NCBI GenBank assembly: GCA_024207135.1 | Contig: CP042428.1 | Coordinates: 2,480,001-2,544,000, forward strand | Direction of reading: 5' to 3' | Source: Arthrobacter sp. C2 | Lineage (GTDB): Bacteria; Actinomycetota; Actinomycetes; Actinomycetales; Micrococcaceae | DNA: 64,000 bases | Shown here: piece after piece, positions 1 through 10,595 of the stretch | Layout of the letters: each line of letters begins with the position of its first letter | Numbering within the stretch: position 1 is the stretch's first letter | Made by a program: the position numbers and the translations under genes | The notes under the pieces: model-generated | The model's database searches: none | What the model was told of the DNA's origin: nothing | What the model saw: the letters and a program-made list of their open reading frames with translations, nothing else

Positions 1-1
1 G

Positions 2-430
2 TGGAACGAGCTGCTGCAGGAGATGCGCGTGATGCAGACCGGCGCGCAGATCCTCGCCGCTTTCCTGGTGGTCCTGCCCTTCCAGTCCCGCTTCGACACC
101 CTGGAGGTACCCGATGAACGGTTCTACCTGGTGTTGCTGGTGGCCTCGGCCCTGGTGATCCTGCTGTTGGTCACCCCCGTGGCCGTGCACCGGCACTTCT
201 TCGGCCAGCAGCTCAAGGCCACCACCGTCCACCTGGGCCACATCATTTCCCGGCTCGTGGTCTTGGGGGTGGGGGTGCTGGTGGCCGGGTGCGTCTGGTT
301 CGTCGTCCAGGTGCTGCATGGTTGGCAGATGGGCCTGCTTGTGGGCGGGATCCTGATGGCGGCCGCGCTCTTCCTGCTGCTGGTGCTGCCGCGGATCGTT
401 ACCCCGCGCTCGACGCTCCCGGCGGAATGA
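2..430 (+). CDS. DUF6328 family membrane protein (5' partial)
   Basis: The reading frame is open from the window edge (W-N-E-L-L-Q-E-M...), so the true start lies upstream and the N-terminus is missing. The motif LLQEMRVMQTGAQILAAFL followed by LPFQSRF, and later PVAVHRHFF, is typical of the DUF6328 family. About four hydrophobic segments are visible: one after the amphipathic N-terminal stretch, one near FYLVLLVASALVILLL, one near LVVLGVGVLVAGCVWFVV, and one near the C-terminus. It is therefore an integral inner-membrane protein. The family has no established function. The gene ends about 150 bp before dps; no operon link is visible. Confidence 0.75.
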   Translation, partial: WNELLQEMRVMQTGAQILAAFLVVLPFQSRFDTLEVPDERFYLVLLVASALVILLLVTPVAVHRHFFGQQLKATTVHLGHIISRLVVLGVGVLVAGCVWFVVQVLHGWQMGLLVGGILMAAALFLLLVLPRIVTPRSTLPAE

Positions 431-582
431 ACGACCCCGACGCAGGAATCAACCCGCCGTTGTTTGCCATTCGCGAAATCCCCGGGCGTTTCCTTCCCGG
501 TGCGTGATACGTTGCTGTCACCGCTACATCACATGGATATCCACGGAAGGCTGCGCGGCAGCCGATCATCGAGGAGGCAGTT

Positions 583-1137
583 ATGGCAGCAAAAACCAAC
601 GCAGGATTCACGGTCCCGGGCATGAGCCTGGCCAACGGGCACAAGGTCGCCAATGCGCTGCAGATGCGGATCCACGCATTCAACGACCTGCAGCTGACCC
701 TCAAGCACGCACACTGGAACGTGGTGGGTCGCGACTTCATCGGCGTCCACGAAATGCTTGACCCGCAGATCGATCTGGTCCGGGCCATGATCGACGCCCT
801 GGCCGAACGCATGGCCACCATGGGTGTTTCCCCCAACGGCCTGCCCGGCGCCCTGGTCGCGGCACGCGCCTGGGACGACTACGAGATCGGCCGGGCCAGC
901 ACCACCGAGCACCTTGCAGCCCTGGACCTGGTCTACACCGGGGTCATCACCTCCATGCGCAAGACCATCGAGGAGGTCGGCAAGCTGGACCCGATCACCG
1001 AGGATATCCTCATCGGCCAGACCGGCGAACTGGAGCAGTTCCAGTGGTTCATGCGCTCGCACCTGGAAAACAGCGCCGGGGAGCTGTCCAACAAGGACAC
1101 CCGCACCGAGAAGGGCGCTGCCAAGAAGGCCAAGTAG
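583..1137 (+). CDS. dps: Dps family DNA-binding ferritin-like protein
   Basis: A 184-residue protein of the Dps/miniferritin family, which forms dodecamers that oxidise and store iron and protect DNA in starvation or peroxide stress. The ferroxidase-site pattern is visible in the first helix pair: LKHAHWNVVGRDFIGVHEMLDPQ supplies the H-x3-W, later H, D and E ligand positions. The lysine-rich tail (EKGAAKKAK) is a plausible DNA-binding extension. The start is supported by GAGGAGG about 7 nt upstream. It is a single-gene unit, closed by a strong palindromic terminator just after the stop codon. Confidence 0.93.
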   Translation: MAAKTNAGFTVPGMSLANGHKVANALQMRIHAFNDLQLTLKHAHWNVVGRDFIGVHEMLDPQIDLVRAMIDALAERMATMGVSPNGLPGALVAARAWDDYEIGRASTTEHLAALDLVYTGVITSMRKTIEEVGKLDPITEDILIGQTGELEQFQWFMRSHLENSAGELSNKDTRTEKGAAKKAK

Positions 1138-1158
1138 CGCCGGCCGCACGGCCAGCCA

Positions 1159-1188
1159 GGGGACCCCGGAGCATGCTCCGGGGTCCCC
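1159..1188 (+). terminator. Rho-independent terminator after dps
   Basis: A perfect 15+15 bp inverted repeat (GGGGACCCCGGAGCA and its complement) followed by a T-rich run (TTTCCTTGTCTT). It lies 21 bp after the dps stop codon. Confidence 0.85.
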
Positions 1189-1339
1189 TTTCCTTGTCTT
1201 GCAGCGCCGCGACGCCGGCTCCCCGGGCCGCTGGGCCTCGTTTACCCTTGACCGCCGGATACTGCGCTGGCAGTCTCGTATCCAGGGTGCCGGACGAACC
1301 TCGCCCGGCACATGCCGCCAGGGCGGGAGCGAAAAGAAC

Positions 1340-1975
1340 ATGGAAACAAACCGGGAATCCACCAAGACCGCGGACCTGCGCATCGTGCCGGCCAACCAGG
1401 CCGGCAGCGCGGACCTGGAGAAGGTCTTCGGCTCCAGGGGCACCGCGTGGGATTGCCAGTGCCAGTGGTTCCAGAATCCCGGCAAGAGCTTCGACGCACT
1501 CTCCGTGCAGGAGCGCGCACACGACTTGCGCACCCAGACCCGGTGCGGGATTCCGGATGCGCAGACCACCAGCGGGTTGGTCGCCTACCTCGGGGACGAA
1601 CCGGTGGGCTGGTGCGCCGTCGAGCCGCGCACCGCCTACCCGCGGCTGCGCACCTCGCGCGTGGCCTTTGGCGGCCGCGACGAGGAGGACCGGGAAGATG
1701 CGGGCGTGTGGACGGCGGTCTGCTTTGTCACCCGCACGGGGTTCCGGCGCCGCGGGGTCAGCCGCGCCCTGGCTGCGGCGGCCGTGGACTTCGCCCGGTC
1801 CCGCGGGGCCCGCGCCCTGGAGGGCTACCCGTTGCTGTTGCCCGCGGGCAAGGCCCCGATGTGGGGCGAGCTGTATGTGGGTAGCCGCTCGATCTTTGCC
1901 GACGCCGGCTTCAGGGAGGTCGGCCACCCGACCCCGCGCCGCTTCGTGATGCGCATCGATTTCGGGCAGCCATAG
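1340..1975 (+). CDS. GNAT family N-acetyltransferase
   Basis: A 211-residue protein with the acetyl-CoA binding signature of GNAT enzymes in its C-terminal half: VCFVTRTGFRRRGVSRAL contains the R-R-x-G-x-[GS] pyrophosphate loop after strand 4. The central piece GLVAYLGDEPVGWCAVEPR is the usual strand 2-3 region. The substrate cannot be predicted. The ATG at 1340 is chosen because the domain begins shortly after it; the frame stays open further upstream only as an overlap with dps. It converges on the GH3 gene with a 21-bp gap. Confidence 0.8.
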   Translation: METNRESTKTADLRIVPANQAGSADLEKVFGSRGTAWDCQCQWFQNPGKSFDALSVQERAHDLRTQTRCGIPDAQTTSGLVAYLGDEPVGWCAVEPRTAYPRLRTSRVAFGGRDEEDREDAGVWTAVCFVTRTGFRRRGVSRALAAAAVDFARSRGARALEGYPLLLPAGKAPMWGELYVGSRSIFADAGFREVGHPTPRRFVMRIDFGQP

Positions 1976-1996
1976 CCGGCCGAATCGCCTTTGCTG

Positions 1997-3202
1997 CTAC
2001 TGCCCGACGCGGGTCTGCAACACCTCCAGGGCGGCGGCGTCGATCTTGGCCCGGAAGCTCGGGCTGGCCTTGGCCGCGGAGACCAGCGCCTGGTGGATGG
2101 TCGGGATGGCGGCGGCATTCACGCACAGCATCATGGTGCCGCCGGCGTTGAAGAAGTTCTTCGCGCGGGTCGCGTAGCTCCAGGGCGAGAGCTGCTTCGC
2201 GTTGCACATGTCATCGGAGATCACGATGCCGGTGAACCCCAGGTCGTGGCGCAGCATGGTCTTCATGATCGTCGGGGAGAACGGCCCCACGTGGTACGGG
2301 TCGATCTGCGTGTAGATGGCGTTGGAAACCATGATCCAGCGCGTGCCGTAGGCCATCGCCCGGATGAACGGCCGGCGGTAGACGCTGTACCGGGTGGTGA
2401 TGGTGTCCTTCACGTTGGTGGAGGTGTCGGTGTTCTTGGTGACCCGGCCCAGGCCCGGGAAGTGCTTGGCCACCGGGGCCACACCGCCGGCGCGCATCCC
2501 GGACACGAAGGCCGCGACCTCGTCGGCGACGTGCCAGGAGGTGTACCCGTACTCGCGGTACCAATACCCGATGGGCAGGTTGTAGGGGGCGAAGGCCGCG
2601 GACGGGACGGTGTCGGCGACCGGGGCCAGGTTCACGTTCAGGCCAGCGGCATGCAACTGCTTGCCCCAGGTGGTGGCCGCGGCCTTCAGCGTCGAGGGAG
2701 CCCATGTTCCCTGGTGCAGCGCGGTGGGCATGGTGGAAAAGCCGGGCCCCTTGAGCACCTGGACGTATCCGCCCTCCTGGTCGGTGGCGATGAAGCGTTT
2801 CTGCCCGCCGGTGGTTGCCAGGGACACGGTGGCATTGATCTTGGTGACCACGGCCTTGGTGGCGGTGACCCCGGAGTAGCTGCGGCCCTTGAGGAACACG
2901 TTGCCGATCTTGTTGTGCGTGAGGATGTACAGGTCGGTGGAGCTGGCGCCGGTGGCGGGCACCCCCATCATCAGCACCTGCCCGACGCGTTGGTCAAGAC
3001 TCAGCGTGGCCAAGGTCTGGGACGGGGTCAGCGCGGCGATGTTCACCGCGGCGCGTTGCACGCCGGCGGTCGTGGCGGCCGGGCCGGGCGTTGCCAGGGG
3101 CGGCGAAAATGGAGAGAGGCTCGTCGCCAGCACGAGCGCCAGGGCTCCGGTGAGTGCCGCGCGTGCGGCGGAACGAGGGGTGGAAGATGAATGCCCGCGC
3201 AT
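1997..3202 (-). CDS. Secreted glycoside hydrolase family 3 (NagZ-like) protein
   Basis: A 401-residue protein with an N-terminal signal sequence (hydrophobic AALTGALALVLATSL after an Arg-containing start), so it is probably exported. The body matches the single-domain GH3 fold of beta-N-acetylhexosaminidases: LSLDQRVGQVLMMG at the N-terminus, FIATDQEGGYVQ, the KHFPGLG substrate loop, and GFTGIVISDDM, whose Asp is the nucleophile position. Unusually, the flexible-loop D-[ST]-H triad that carries the NagZ acid/base His reads D-T-S here. It may act in peptidoglycan turnover or on another polymer; activity needs testing given the missing His. Confidence 0.85.
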   Translation of the reverse strand: MRGHSSSTPRSAARAALTGALALVLATSLSPFSPPLATPGPAATTAGVQRAAVNIAALTPSQTLATLSLDQRVGQVLMMGVPATGASSTDLYILTHNKIGNVFLKGRSYSGVTATKAVVTKINATVSLATTGGQKRFIATDQEGGYVQVLKGPGFSTMPTALHQGTWAPSTLKAAATTWGKQLHAAGLNVNLAPVADTVPSAAFAPYNLPIGYWYREYGYTSWHVADEVAAFVSGMRAGGVAPVAKHFPGLGRVTKNTDTSTNVKDTITTRYSVYRRPFIRAMAYGTRWIMVSNAIYTQIDPYHVGPFSPTIMKTMLRHDLGFTGIVISDDMCNAKQLSPWSYATRAKNFFNAGGTMMLCVNAAAIPTIHQALVSAAKASPSFRAKIDAAALEVLQTRVGQ

Positions 3203-3469
3203 GGCGAACGCCTCGATTCGAAGGAAACTGACGCAATTCTAGTCTTCCTCCACACGGTTTGACCCGTCGTTTGCCGTGGATCTTCCGCCGGTTCGCCCGC
3301 CCGCCCGGGCAGGGCAGCCACGTGGACCGGCCGGCGGCAGACGGCCCGAAAACCCCGCATTTCCGCGCCTCTCCCCGATCCCTCCAAGGGTTTTTCCGGG
3401 GTCTTGGCGTTCGGGCGGACGCATCTGGTTTCCGGCCATCTGCAATGATGGGGAAAAAGGAGATGCATC

Positions 3470-4312
3470 TTGGGCAAGATCGACAATCCCGGCGGCGATG
3501 AACCGGTGTCCCGCCCCGTCTATTTCCTCTCGGACAGCACCGGAATCACTGCCGAAACACTGGGCAACACCCTGCTCACCCAGTTCCCCGAAAGCAATTT
3601 CAATCGCACCACCGTACCTTTCATCACGACCGTCGAGCAGGCGCGGTCGGTGGTGAACGCCATCGACGCGATCGCTGCCCGGGGCCTGCCGCCGATCGTG
3701 TTTTCCACGGTGGTGGGCGGGGACATCCGGGCGACGCTGGCCGAATGCCGGGCAACGGTCGTGGACCTGATCGGGACCCACATCGGGCAACTGGAGGGTG
3801 CGCTGGGCACCGCGGCCAGCGGCAAGCCGGGCCAGGCGCACGGCCTGGGAAACGCGGTCCGCTACCAGGCCCGGATGACGGCCGTGGAATATGCCATGGA
3901 GCATGATGACGGGCAGAGCCTGCGGGCCCTGGAGAAGGCCCAGGTCATCCTGGTGGCTCCGTCGCGCTGCGGGAAGACGCCGACCACCATGTACCTGGCG
4001 CTGCAGCACGGGATCTTCGCGGCGAACTTCCCGCTGATCGAGGAGGACTTTGAAAGGGACGGGCTTCCGGTGCCGCTGCGGCCGTTTGCGCAGAAATGTT
4101 TCGGGCTCACCTCAACTCCCCAGCGGCTGAGCCAGATCCGCACCGAACGCCGCCGGGGTTCCTCGTATGCCTCGCTTCAGCAATGCGGCTACGAGCTGCG
4201 CAGTGCCGAACTGCTGTACCTTGCCCACGGGATTCCCTACCTGAATTCGGCCAGCGTGTCCGTGGAAGAGATGTCCGCGACCATCCTGCAGAAAATGCGC
4301 CTGAAGCACTAG
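3470..4312 (+). CDS. ppsR: PEP synthase regulatory protein (kinase/pyrophosphorylase, DUF299)
   Basis: A 280-residue member of the PPDK/PEP-synthase regulatory family. These enzymes inactivate PEP synthase by ADP-dependent threonine phosphorylation and reactivate it by phosphate-dependent dephosphorylation. Visible signatures are RPVYFLSDSTGITAETLG at the N-terminus and the P-loop-like VAPSRCGKTPTTMYLAL near residues 160-176. The start is TTG at 3470: a GGAG lies 7 nt upstream, and the nearby ATG is out of frame. The next gene downstream is ppsA, its presumed target, which favours the PEP-synthase branch over the PPDK branch. Confidence 0.92.
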   Translation: MGKIDNPGGDEPVSRPVYFLSDSTGITAETLGNTLLTQFPESNFNRTTVPFITTVEQARSVVNAIDAIAARGLPPIVFSTVVGGDIRATLAECRATVVDLIGTHIGQLEGALGTAASGKPGQAHGLGNAVRYQARMTAVEYAMEHDDGQSLRALEKAQVILVAPSRCGKTPTTMYLALQHGIFAANFPLIEEDFERDGLPVPLRPFAQKCFGLTSTPQRLSQIRTERRRGSSYASLQQCGYELRSAELLYLAHGIPYLNSASVSVEEMSATILQKMRLKH

Positions 4313-4467
4313 GCAAGGAATCCCGCCAAGTCAATATGGTGCACATCACCTAGTAAGAAACCGCAGGAACCTGTCACAGTGGACAGGAACGTCCCCCCTG
4401 CCCGGCCATCGGCCGCGCACCGGAGGCAGCAGCACCGCATGTCAGCAATTGCAAAGGAGCAATGACC

Positions 4468-6864
<2,397 letters not shown>

Positions 6865-6872
6865 CGACTTCG

Positions 6873-6914
6873 GGCCTCGCCGCCGTCCGGCGGAACCAGG
6901 TCGGAGGCGAGGCC
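6873..6914. terminator. Hairpin between convergent ppsA and IclR genes
   Basis: GGCCTCGCC at 6873-6881 pairs with GGCGAGGCC at 6906-6914. It sits between two converging stop codons and could end transcription in both directions. There is no strong U-tract on either side. Confidence 0.5.
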
Positions 6915-6921
6915 GGCGCCG

Positions 6922-7701
6922 CTAGTTCCTGGCCGCGGTGCGTCCGCCGAAGTCGTCGGCGATGTCCTGGGCGGTCCGGCGCATCAGCGGCAACATCTCC
7001 TCGGTGATCGAGGCGGAGCCGATGCGCCCGGGCTGCACCGAGACGTTCAGCGCGCCGAGCAGTTGCTTGCCGCGGTACACGGGGACCGCCAGCCCGCGCA
7101 GCCCCTCGTCAAGTTCCTGCGCGACCAGGGACCAGCCCTGGGCGCGCACGGTGTCGAGTTCCGCGCGCAGCTCGTCGATGCTCGCCACGGTCTTGGCGGT
7201 GTAGTGGGTGAGCCTGGCCTTGGAGAGGAACTCCTCGCGCGCCGCCTCTGGCAGCTCGGCGACCAGCACCCTGCCCATGGAGGTGGCCCAGGCCGGCAGC
7301 CGGTTGCCGATGGACACGTTCATCGAATGCAGGCGGGGATTGCTGATGCGCTCGACGTAGAGGATGTCCTGGTCGTCGAGCACGCACAGGGCCGTGGTCT
7401 CGGACAGCTCGACGGCCAGCTGCTGCAGGTGCGGGCGTGCCACCTGCGGCAGGGTCAGCCCGGAGAGGTAGGAGGCGCCGATGTCCAGCACCCGCGGGGT
7501 TTGCCGGTAGGCGTTGCCGTCGGTTTCCAGATACCCCAAATCCACCAGGGTCAGCAGGAAGCGGCGGGCCGCGGCGCGCGAGACCGAGATGGCCTCGGCC
7601 ACCTGGGTGACGGTCAGCGCCTGGTGGCCGGCGTCGAACGCCAGCAGCACCGCCAGCGTCTTTTCCGCCGACTTCACGTAGTAGTCAGGCTGCTCGGCCA
7701 T
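6922..7701 (-). CDS. IclR family transcriptional regulator (PcaR/PobR-like)
   Basis: A 259-residue regulator. The N-terminal winged helix has the recognition segment ISVSRAAARRFLLTLVDLGYL (A-A-R-R-F type, as in protocatechuate/4-hydroxybenzoate pathway regulators). The C-terminal effector domain spans about residues 80-250 (MSMGRVLVAELP, LDEGLRGLAVPV). It sits 25 bp downstream of qsuB on the same strand, so it is probably co-transcribed with qsuD-qsuB. It is the natural candidate to bind the tandem operators between qsuD and the permease. The effector is probably an intermediate such as protocatechuate or dehydroshikimate (inference). Confidence 0.88.
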   Translation of the reverse strand: MAEQPDYYVKSAEKTLAVLLAFDAGHQALTVTQVAEAISVSRAAARRFLLTLVDLGYLETDGNAYRQTPRVLDIGASYLSGLTLPQVARPHLQQLAVELSETTALCVLDDQDILYVERISNPRLHSMNVSIGNRLPAWATSMGRVLVAELPEAAREEFLSKARLTHYTAKTVASIDELRAELDTVRAQGWSLVAQELDEGLRGLAVPVYRGKQLLGALNVSVQPGRIGSASITEEMLPLMRRTAQDIADDFGGRTAARN

Positions 7702-7726
7702 GGTCCACCATTCCCCTTGTTCTTCC

Positions 7727-9568
7727 CTAGTACGTCATCAGGCGGTTGCGCTCGAACTGCGCGGCAAGCCGCACCGGGGCGTTCGGTGCCCCGTAGCCGT
7801 CGTAGCCGCCGCGGCGCTGCACGACCTCGAGGAACATGGTGCCCACGGTTTCGGTGTAGAAATGCAGGAATTCGCCGTGCTCGTCGCGGTCGTAGAGCAG
7901 GTTCAGTTCCTGCAACTGCCCCAGCGTGGCCGCGTCCAGCCCGAAGCGTGCCGCCAGGTCCTCATAATAGTTGTTCGGCACGGCCAGGAACTCCATGCCG
8001 GCCCCCACCGCGCGGCGGGCCAAGGCGACGATGTCATCGGTGTGCACCGCGATGTGCTCGGGATAGCCCAGGGCGCGGTCGGTGGTGTTCTCCAACCCGT
8101 GCGGCACGATGTTCAGTGCCAGGCGCACGGCGCCGTCGTCGGTGCGCAGCACCTGGGAGCGGACCAGGCCCATGGGGCTGGGAACCTCGGTGCCCGGGCG
8201 GGCCTGGAGGTTCAGCGTGGAGGTGTAGAAGAGGACCGATTCGTCGAAGGCCTGCCAGGGCTGGGCGAGATTGACGTGGTCGATGCCCGTCACCAGCCCG
8301 GTGTCCGCGGGCTTGCTGCCGTTGCCGAATTCCGGGGCCCAGGCCGGCTCGGAGGAGGTGGTCCCGAAGAAAACCTCGGTCGCGTCCGGGGCGGTGAAGC
8401 CGTGCAGCGGCTGCTCGTCGCTGGTGTGGTGGCGCGGGACGGCCGGGGCCTTCAGCGCGGTGGCCCGCCGGGTGCCCAGGGCGGCGTCGGGGACCTGGAT
8501 GCCGAAGCCGGAGACCTCCGCGGTGATCCCGCGGCTGCGCTGGGTGTTGATGATGATCCGGGCATCCCCGGCGCTCCAGAGGGTGACCGGCTTGCGGCGG
8601 TGCTGGCCGCGGAAGGTGAAGCCCAGCTGGGCCAGCATCCCGGCCACGGCCTCGGGGTCCTCGGTGCGGATCTCGGCGTAGTCGAAGCCGGAGGGCGCCT
8701 GGGCCCCGGGCAGCGCGGCGATCCCCAGCGGGTAGCCGGCCGCGCCGGCACCCAGCAGCGCGATGGCCCGGTCTTGCAGCCAGATCAGCGAGCGCATCCC
8801 GTCCACGGCGGTGCGCTCCACGTTGGACTGGCGGAAGACGTCGTTGAAGATCTCCAGCGAGACGATCCCGTCGTAGCCGGAGCGGACCAGGTGCCCCATG
8901 AACGCGTCGAGCTCGAAGCCGCCCTCGCCGGGGAACACCCGGTAGTGCCGCGACCAGGACAGCACATCCATGGACAGCACCGGGGCGTCGGCCAGCTGGA
9001 CGAAGAAGATCTTCTCGGCCGGGATGTCCGCGATGCCCGCCGGGTCGTCCCCGCGCGAGAGGATGTGGAAGGAATCCAGGCAGAGCCCGACGTTGGGGTG
9101 GTCCACCAGTTCCACGATGCGCCAGGAGTGCAGGTAGGTGTTCACGTATTTGCCCCAGGCCAGGGCCTCGTAGGCGATCTTCACGCCGTAGCCGGCGGCG
9201 AGTTCGGCCAGGGCGCGGATCTGGGTGGCGAACAGTTCGTCGTCGTTGATGGTGGCGGTGCCGACGTTGGAGCACAGCAGGATGGTGTCGATGCCCAGGC
9301 GGTTCATGAGCCGGAACTTGGCCTCGGCGCGGGCCAGGTTTGCGGCCAGCGTTGCCGTATCGACCCCTTCGAAGTCGCGGAAGGGCTGGAAGAGGTCCAG
9401 GGTGAGCCCGAGCCGCTCGGCCAGGGCGCGCACCTCTTCGGGGGACATGGGCGAGACGGTGAGGTCTTGTTCGAAGATCTCGATGCCGTCGAAGCCGGCC
9501 TTGGCGCAGGCGAGCATCTTCTGCTCGAGGGTGCCGGAGATGCAGACGGTGGCGATGGAGGTGCGCAT
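7727..9568 (-). CDS. qsuB: 3-Dehydroshikimate dehydratase, two-domain
   Basis: A 613-residue fusion matching the QsuB/QuiC1 layout. The N-terminal TIM barrel of the AP-endonuclease-2 family converts 3-dehydroshikimate to protocatechuate; its metal ligands are visible at E134, D165, Q191 and E239, with H168 nearby. The C-terminal half is a 4-hydroxyphenylpyruvate-dioxygenase-like double VOC module keeping two His (IDHVNL, HIAVHTDD) and a Glu (TMFLEVVQRR), so it could hold iron. The start codon shares one base with the qsuD stop (TAATG), implying translational coupling. It feeds the protocatechuate branch; the ring-cleavage genes are not in this window. Confidence 0.93.
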   Translation of the reverse strand: MRTSIATVCISGTLEQKMLACAKAGFDGIEIFEQDLTVSPMSPEEVRALAERLGLTLDLFQPFRDFEGVDTATLAANLARAEAKFRLMNRLGIDTILLCSNVGTATINDDELFATQIRALAELAAGYGVKIAYEALAWGKYVNTYLHSWRIVELVDHPNVGLCLDSFHILSRGDDPAGIADIPAEKIFFVQLADAPVLSMDVLSWSRHYRVFPGEGGFELDAFMGHLVRSGYDGIVSLEIFNDVFRQSNVERTAVDGMRSLIWLQDRAIALLGAGAAGYPLGIAALPGAQAPSGFDYAEIRTEDPEAVAGMLAQLGFTFRGQHRRKPVTLWSAGDARIIINTQRSRGITAEVSGFGIQVPDAALGTRRATALKAPAVPRHHTSDEQPLHGFTAPDATEVFFGTTSSEPAWAPEFGNGSKPADTGLVTGIDHVNLAQPWQAFDESVLFYTSTLNLQARPGTEVPSPMGLVRSQVLRTDDGAVRLALNIVPHGLENTTDRALGYPEHIAVHTDDIVALARRAVGAGMEFLAVPNNYYEDLAARFGLDAATLGQLQELNLLYDRDEHGEFLHFYTETVGTMFLEVVQRRGGYDGYGAPNAPVRLAAQFERNRLMTY

Positions 9569-10440
9569 TAGAGACCAGCTTCCAGCATGTCGAGCAGATG
9601 CTTGCGCATCCGGGCGGTGTCCGGGGCGATCCCGGTGATGATGTTGAAGGCGTCGACGGCCTGGCCCACGGCCATGTGCCCGCCGTCGAGGGTGCGGCAG
9701 CCAAGGGCCTGGGCTGCACGGATCAGCTCGGTGTCCACGGGTCGGTAGACCACGTCGGCGACCCAGTGCCCGGGCGTGAGCCCGGCGACGTCGAGGGGCA
9801 GGCCGGGGTGGTGGTGCATGCCGATGGGGCTGGCGTTGAGCACGCCGTCCACGCGCGGCAGCAGCTCCGGGACGGTGTCAGGGGTGCAGGCCAGGATGGT
9901 GCGGTCCGGGAATTGCATGGACAGGGTCGCGGCGCGTTCGGCGGCGCGGGTGGCCTCGGGGTCCACCAGCAGCAGCTCCTTCACCCCGGAGTCCAGCAGC
10001 GCGTAGGCCACCGCGGAACCGGCACCGCCGACGCCCAGCTGCAGCACCGAATCAAGCTCGGCGCCGGGCAGGCCGTTGGCCAGGGCCCAGGCGAAACCGG
10101 AGGCGTCGGTGTTGAACCCGTGGAACTTGCCGTCCTTGATGACGACGGTGTTCACTGCGCCGATGGCGCGGGCCTCGTCGCTGATCTCGTCGAGGTGCTC
10201 GAGCACCAACTGCTTGCAGGGGTGTGTGATGTTGAAGGCGTTGAATCCCAGCATCGCCCCGGCGCGCAGCAGCTCCCCGACGTCCGCGCCCTCTTTGCCG
10301 ATCTCGGTGAGGTCGATGGGCCGGTAGAGGTAGCGCAATCCGTGCGCGTCCGCCTCGGCCTCATGCATCGGCGGGGTCAACGATGGCAGGACCCCGTCCC
10401 CGATCAGGCCTACAAGGTACGACTGCGTGCTGGTGCTCAT
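9568..10440 (-). CDS. qsuD: NAD-type quinate/shikimate dehydrogenase
   Basis: A 290-residue AroE-fold enzyme. The substrate loop reads SLTPPMHEAEADAHG, followed by GFNAFNITHPCKQ (catalytic Lys) and GFNTDASGF (catalytic Asp). The dinucleotide loop is [14 protein letters not shown], and the second strand ends in LLLVDPEATRA. The Asp there, instead of the NRT of biosynthetic NADP-dependent AroE, points to NAD use and a catabolic role. The TPxMHEAE loop resembles the C. glutamicum quinate/shikimate dehydrogenase. It is the first gene of the qsuD-qsuB-iclR unit. Confidence 0.9.
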   Translation of the reverse strand: MSTSTQSYLVGLIGDGVLPSLTPPMHEAEADAHGLRYLYRPIDLTEIGKEGADVGELLRAGAMLGFNAFNITHPCKQLVLEHLDEISDEARAIGAVNTVVIKDGKFHGFNTDASGFAWALANGLPGAELDSVLQLGVGGAGSAVAYALLDSGVKELLLVDPEATRAAERAATLSMQFPDRTILACTPDTVPELLPRVDGVLNASPIGMHHHPGLPLDVAGLTPGHWVADVVYRPVDTELIRAAQALGCRTLDGGHMAVGQAVDAFNIITGIAPDTARMRKHLLDMLEAGL

Positions 10441-10499
10441 GAGTGTTCCAGTCCTTGAGATTTTTCGCGTGCGGATTGTCTTGAATGTGATTTAGCTCT

Positions 10500-10528
10500 A
10501 CCCTAGTGGTTGTACGCAATTCGTACAA
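10500..10528 (-). promoter_or_regulatory. qsuD promoter overlapped by operator 1
   Basis: Read on the minus strand, TTGTAC (10528-10523) and TAGGGT (10505-10500) are spaced 17 bp apart and form a plausible promoter about 60 bp before qsuD. The -35 and most of the spacer lie inside the inverted repeat TTGTACG-N5-CGTACAA, which suggests repression when it is occupied. Confidence 0.6.
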
Positions 10529-10546
10529 CTGTACGCAATACGCACA
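10510..10546. promoter_or_regulatory. Tandem IclR-type operators between qsuD and permease
   Basis: Two 17-bp sites of the form TGTRCG-N5-CGYACA start at 10511 and 10530, a 19-bp repeat distance. Site 1 has perfect 7-bp arms (TTGTACG/CGTACAA, 10510-10528); site 2 has one mismatch (TGTACG/CGCACA). The arrangement recurs upstream of tctC. They lie in the divergent promoter region and probably serve both directions. Confidence 0.7.
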
Positions 10547-10595
10547 ATAGGCCGTTCGCCTCCCCCACAGCCCCAGTCTTACCTAGGAGTATCCG

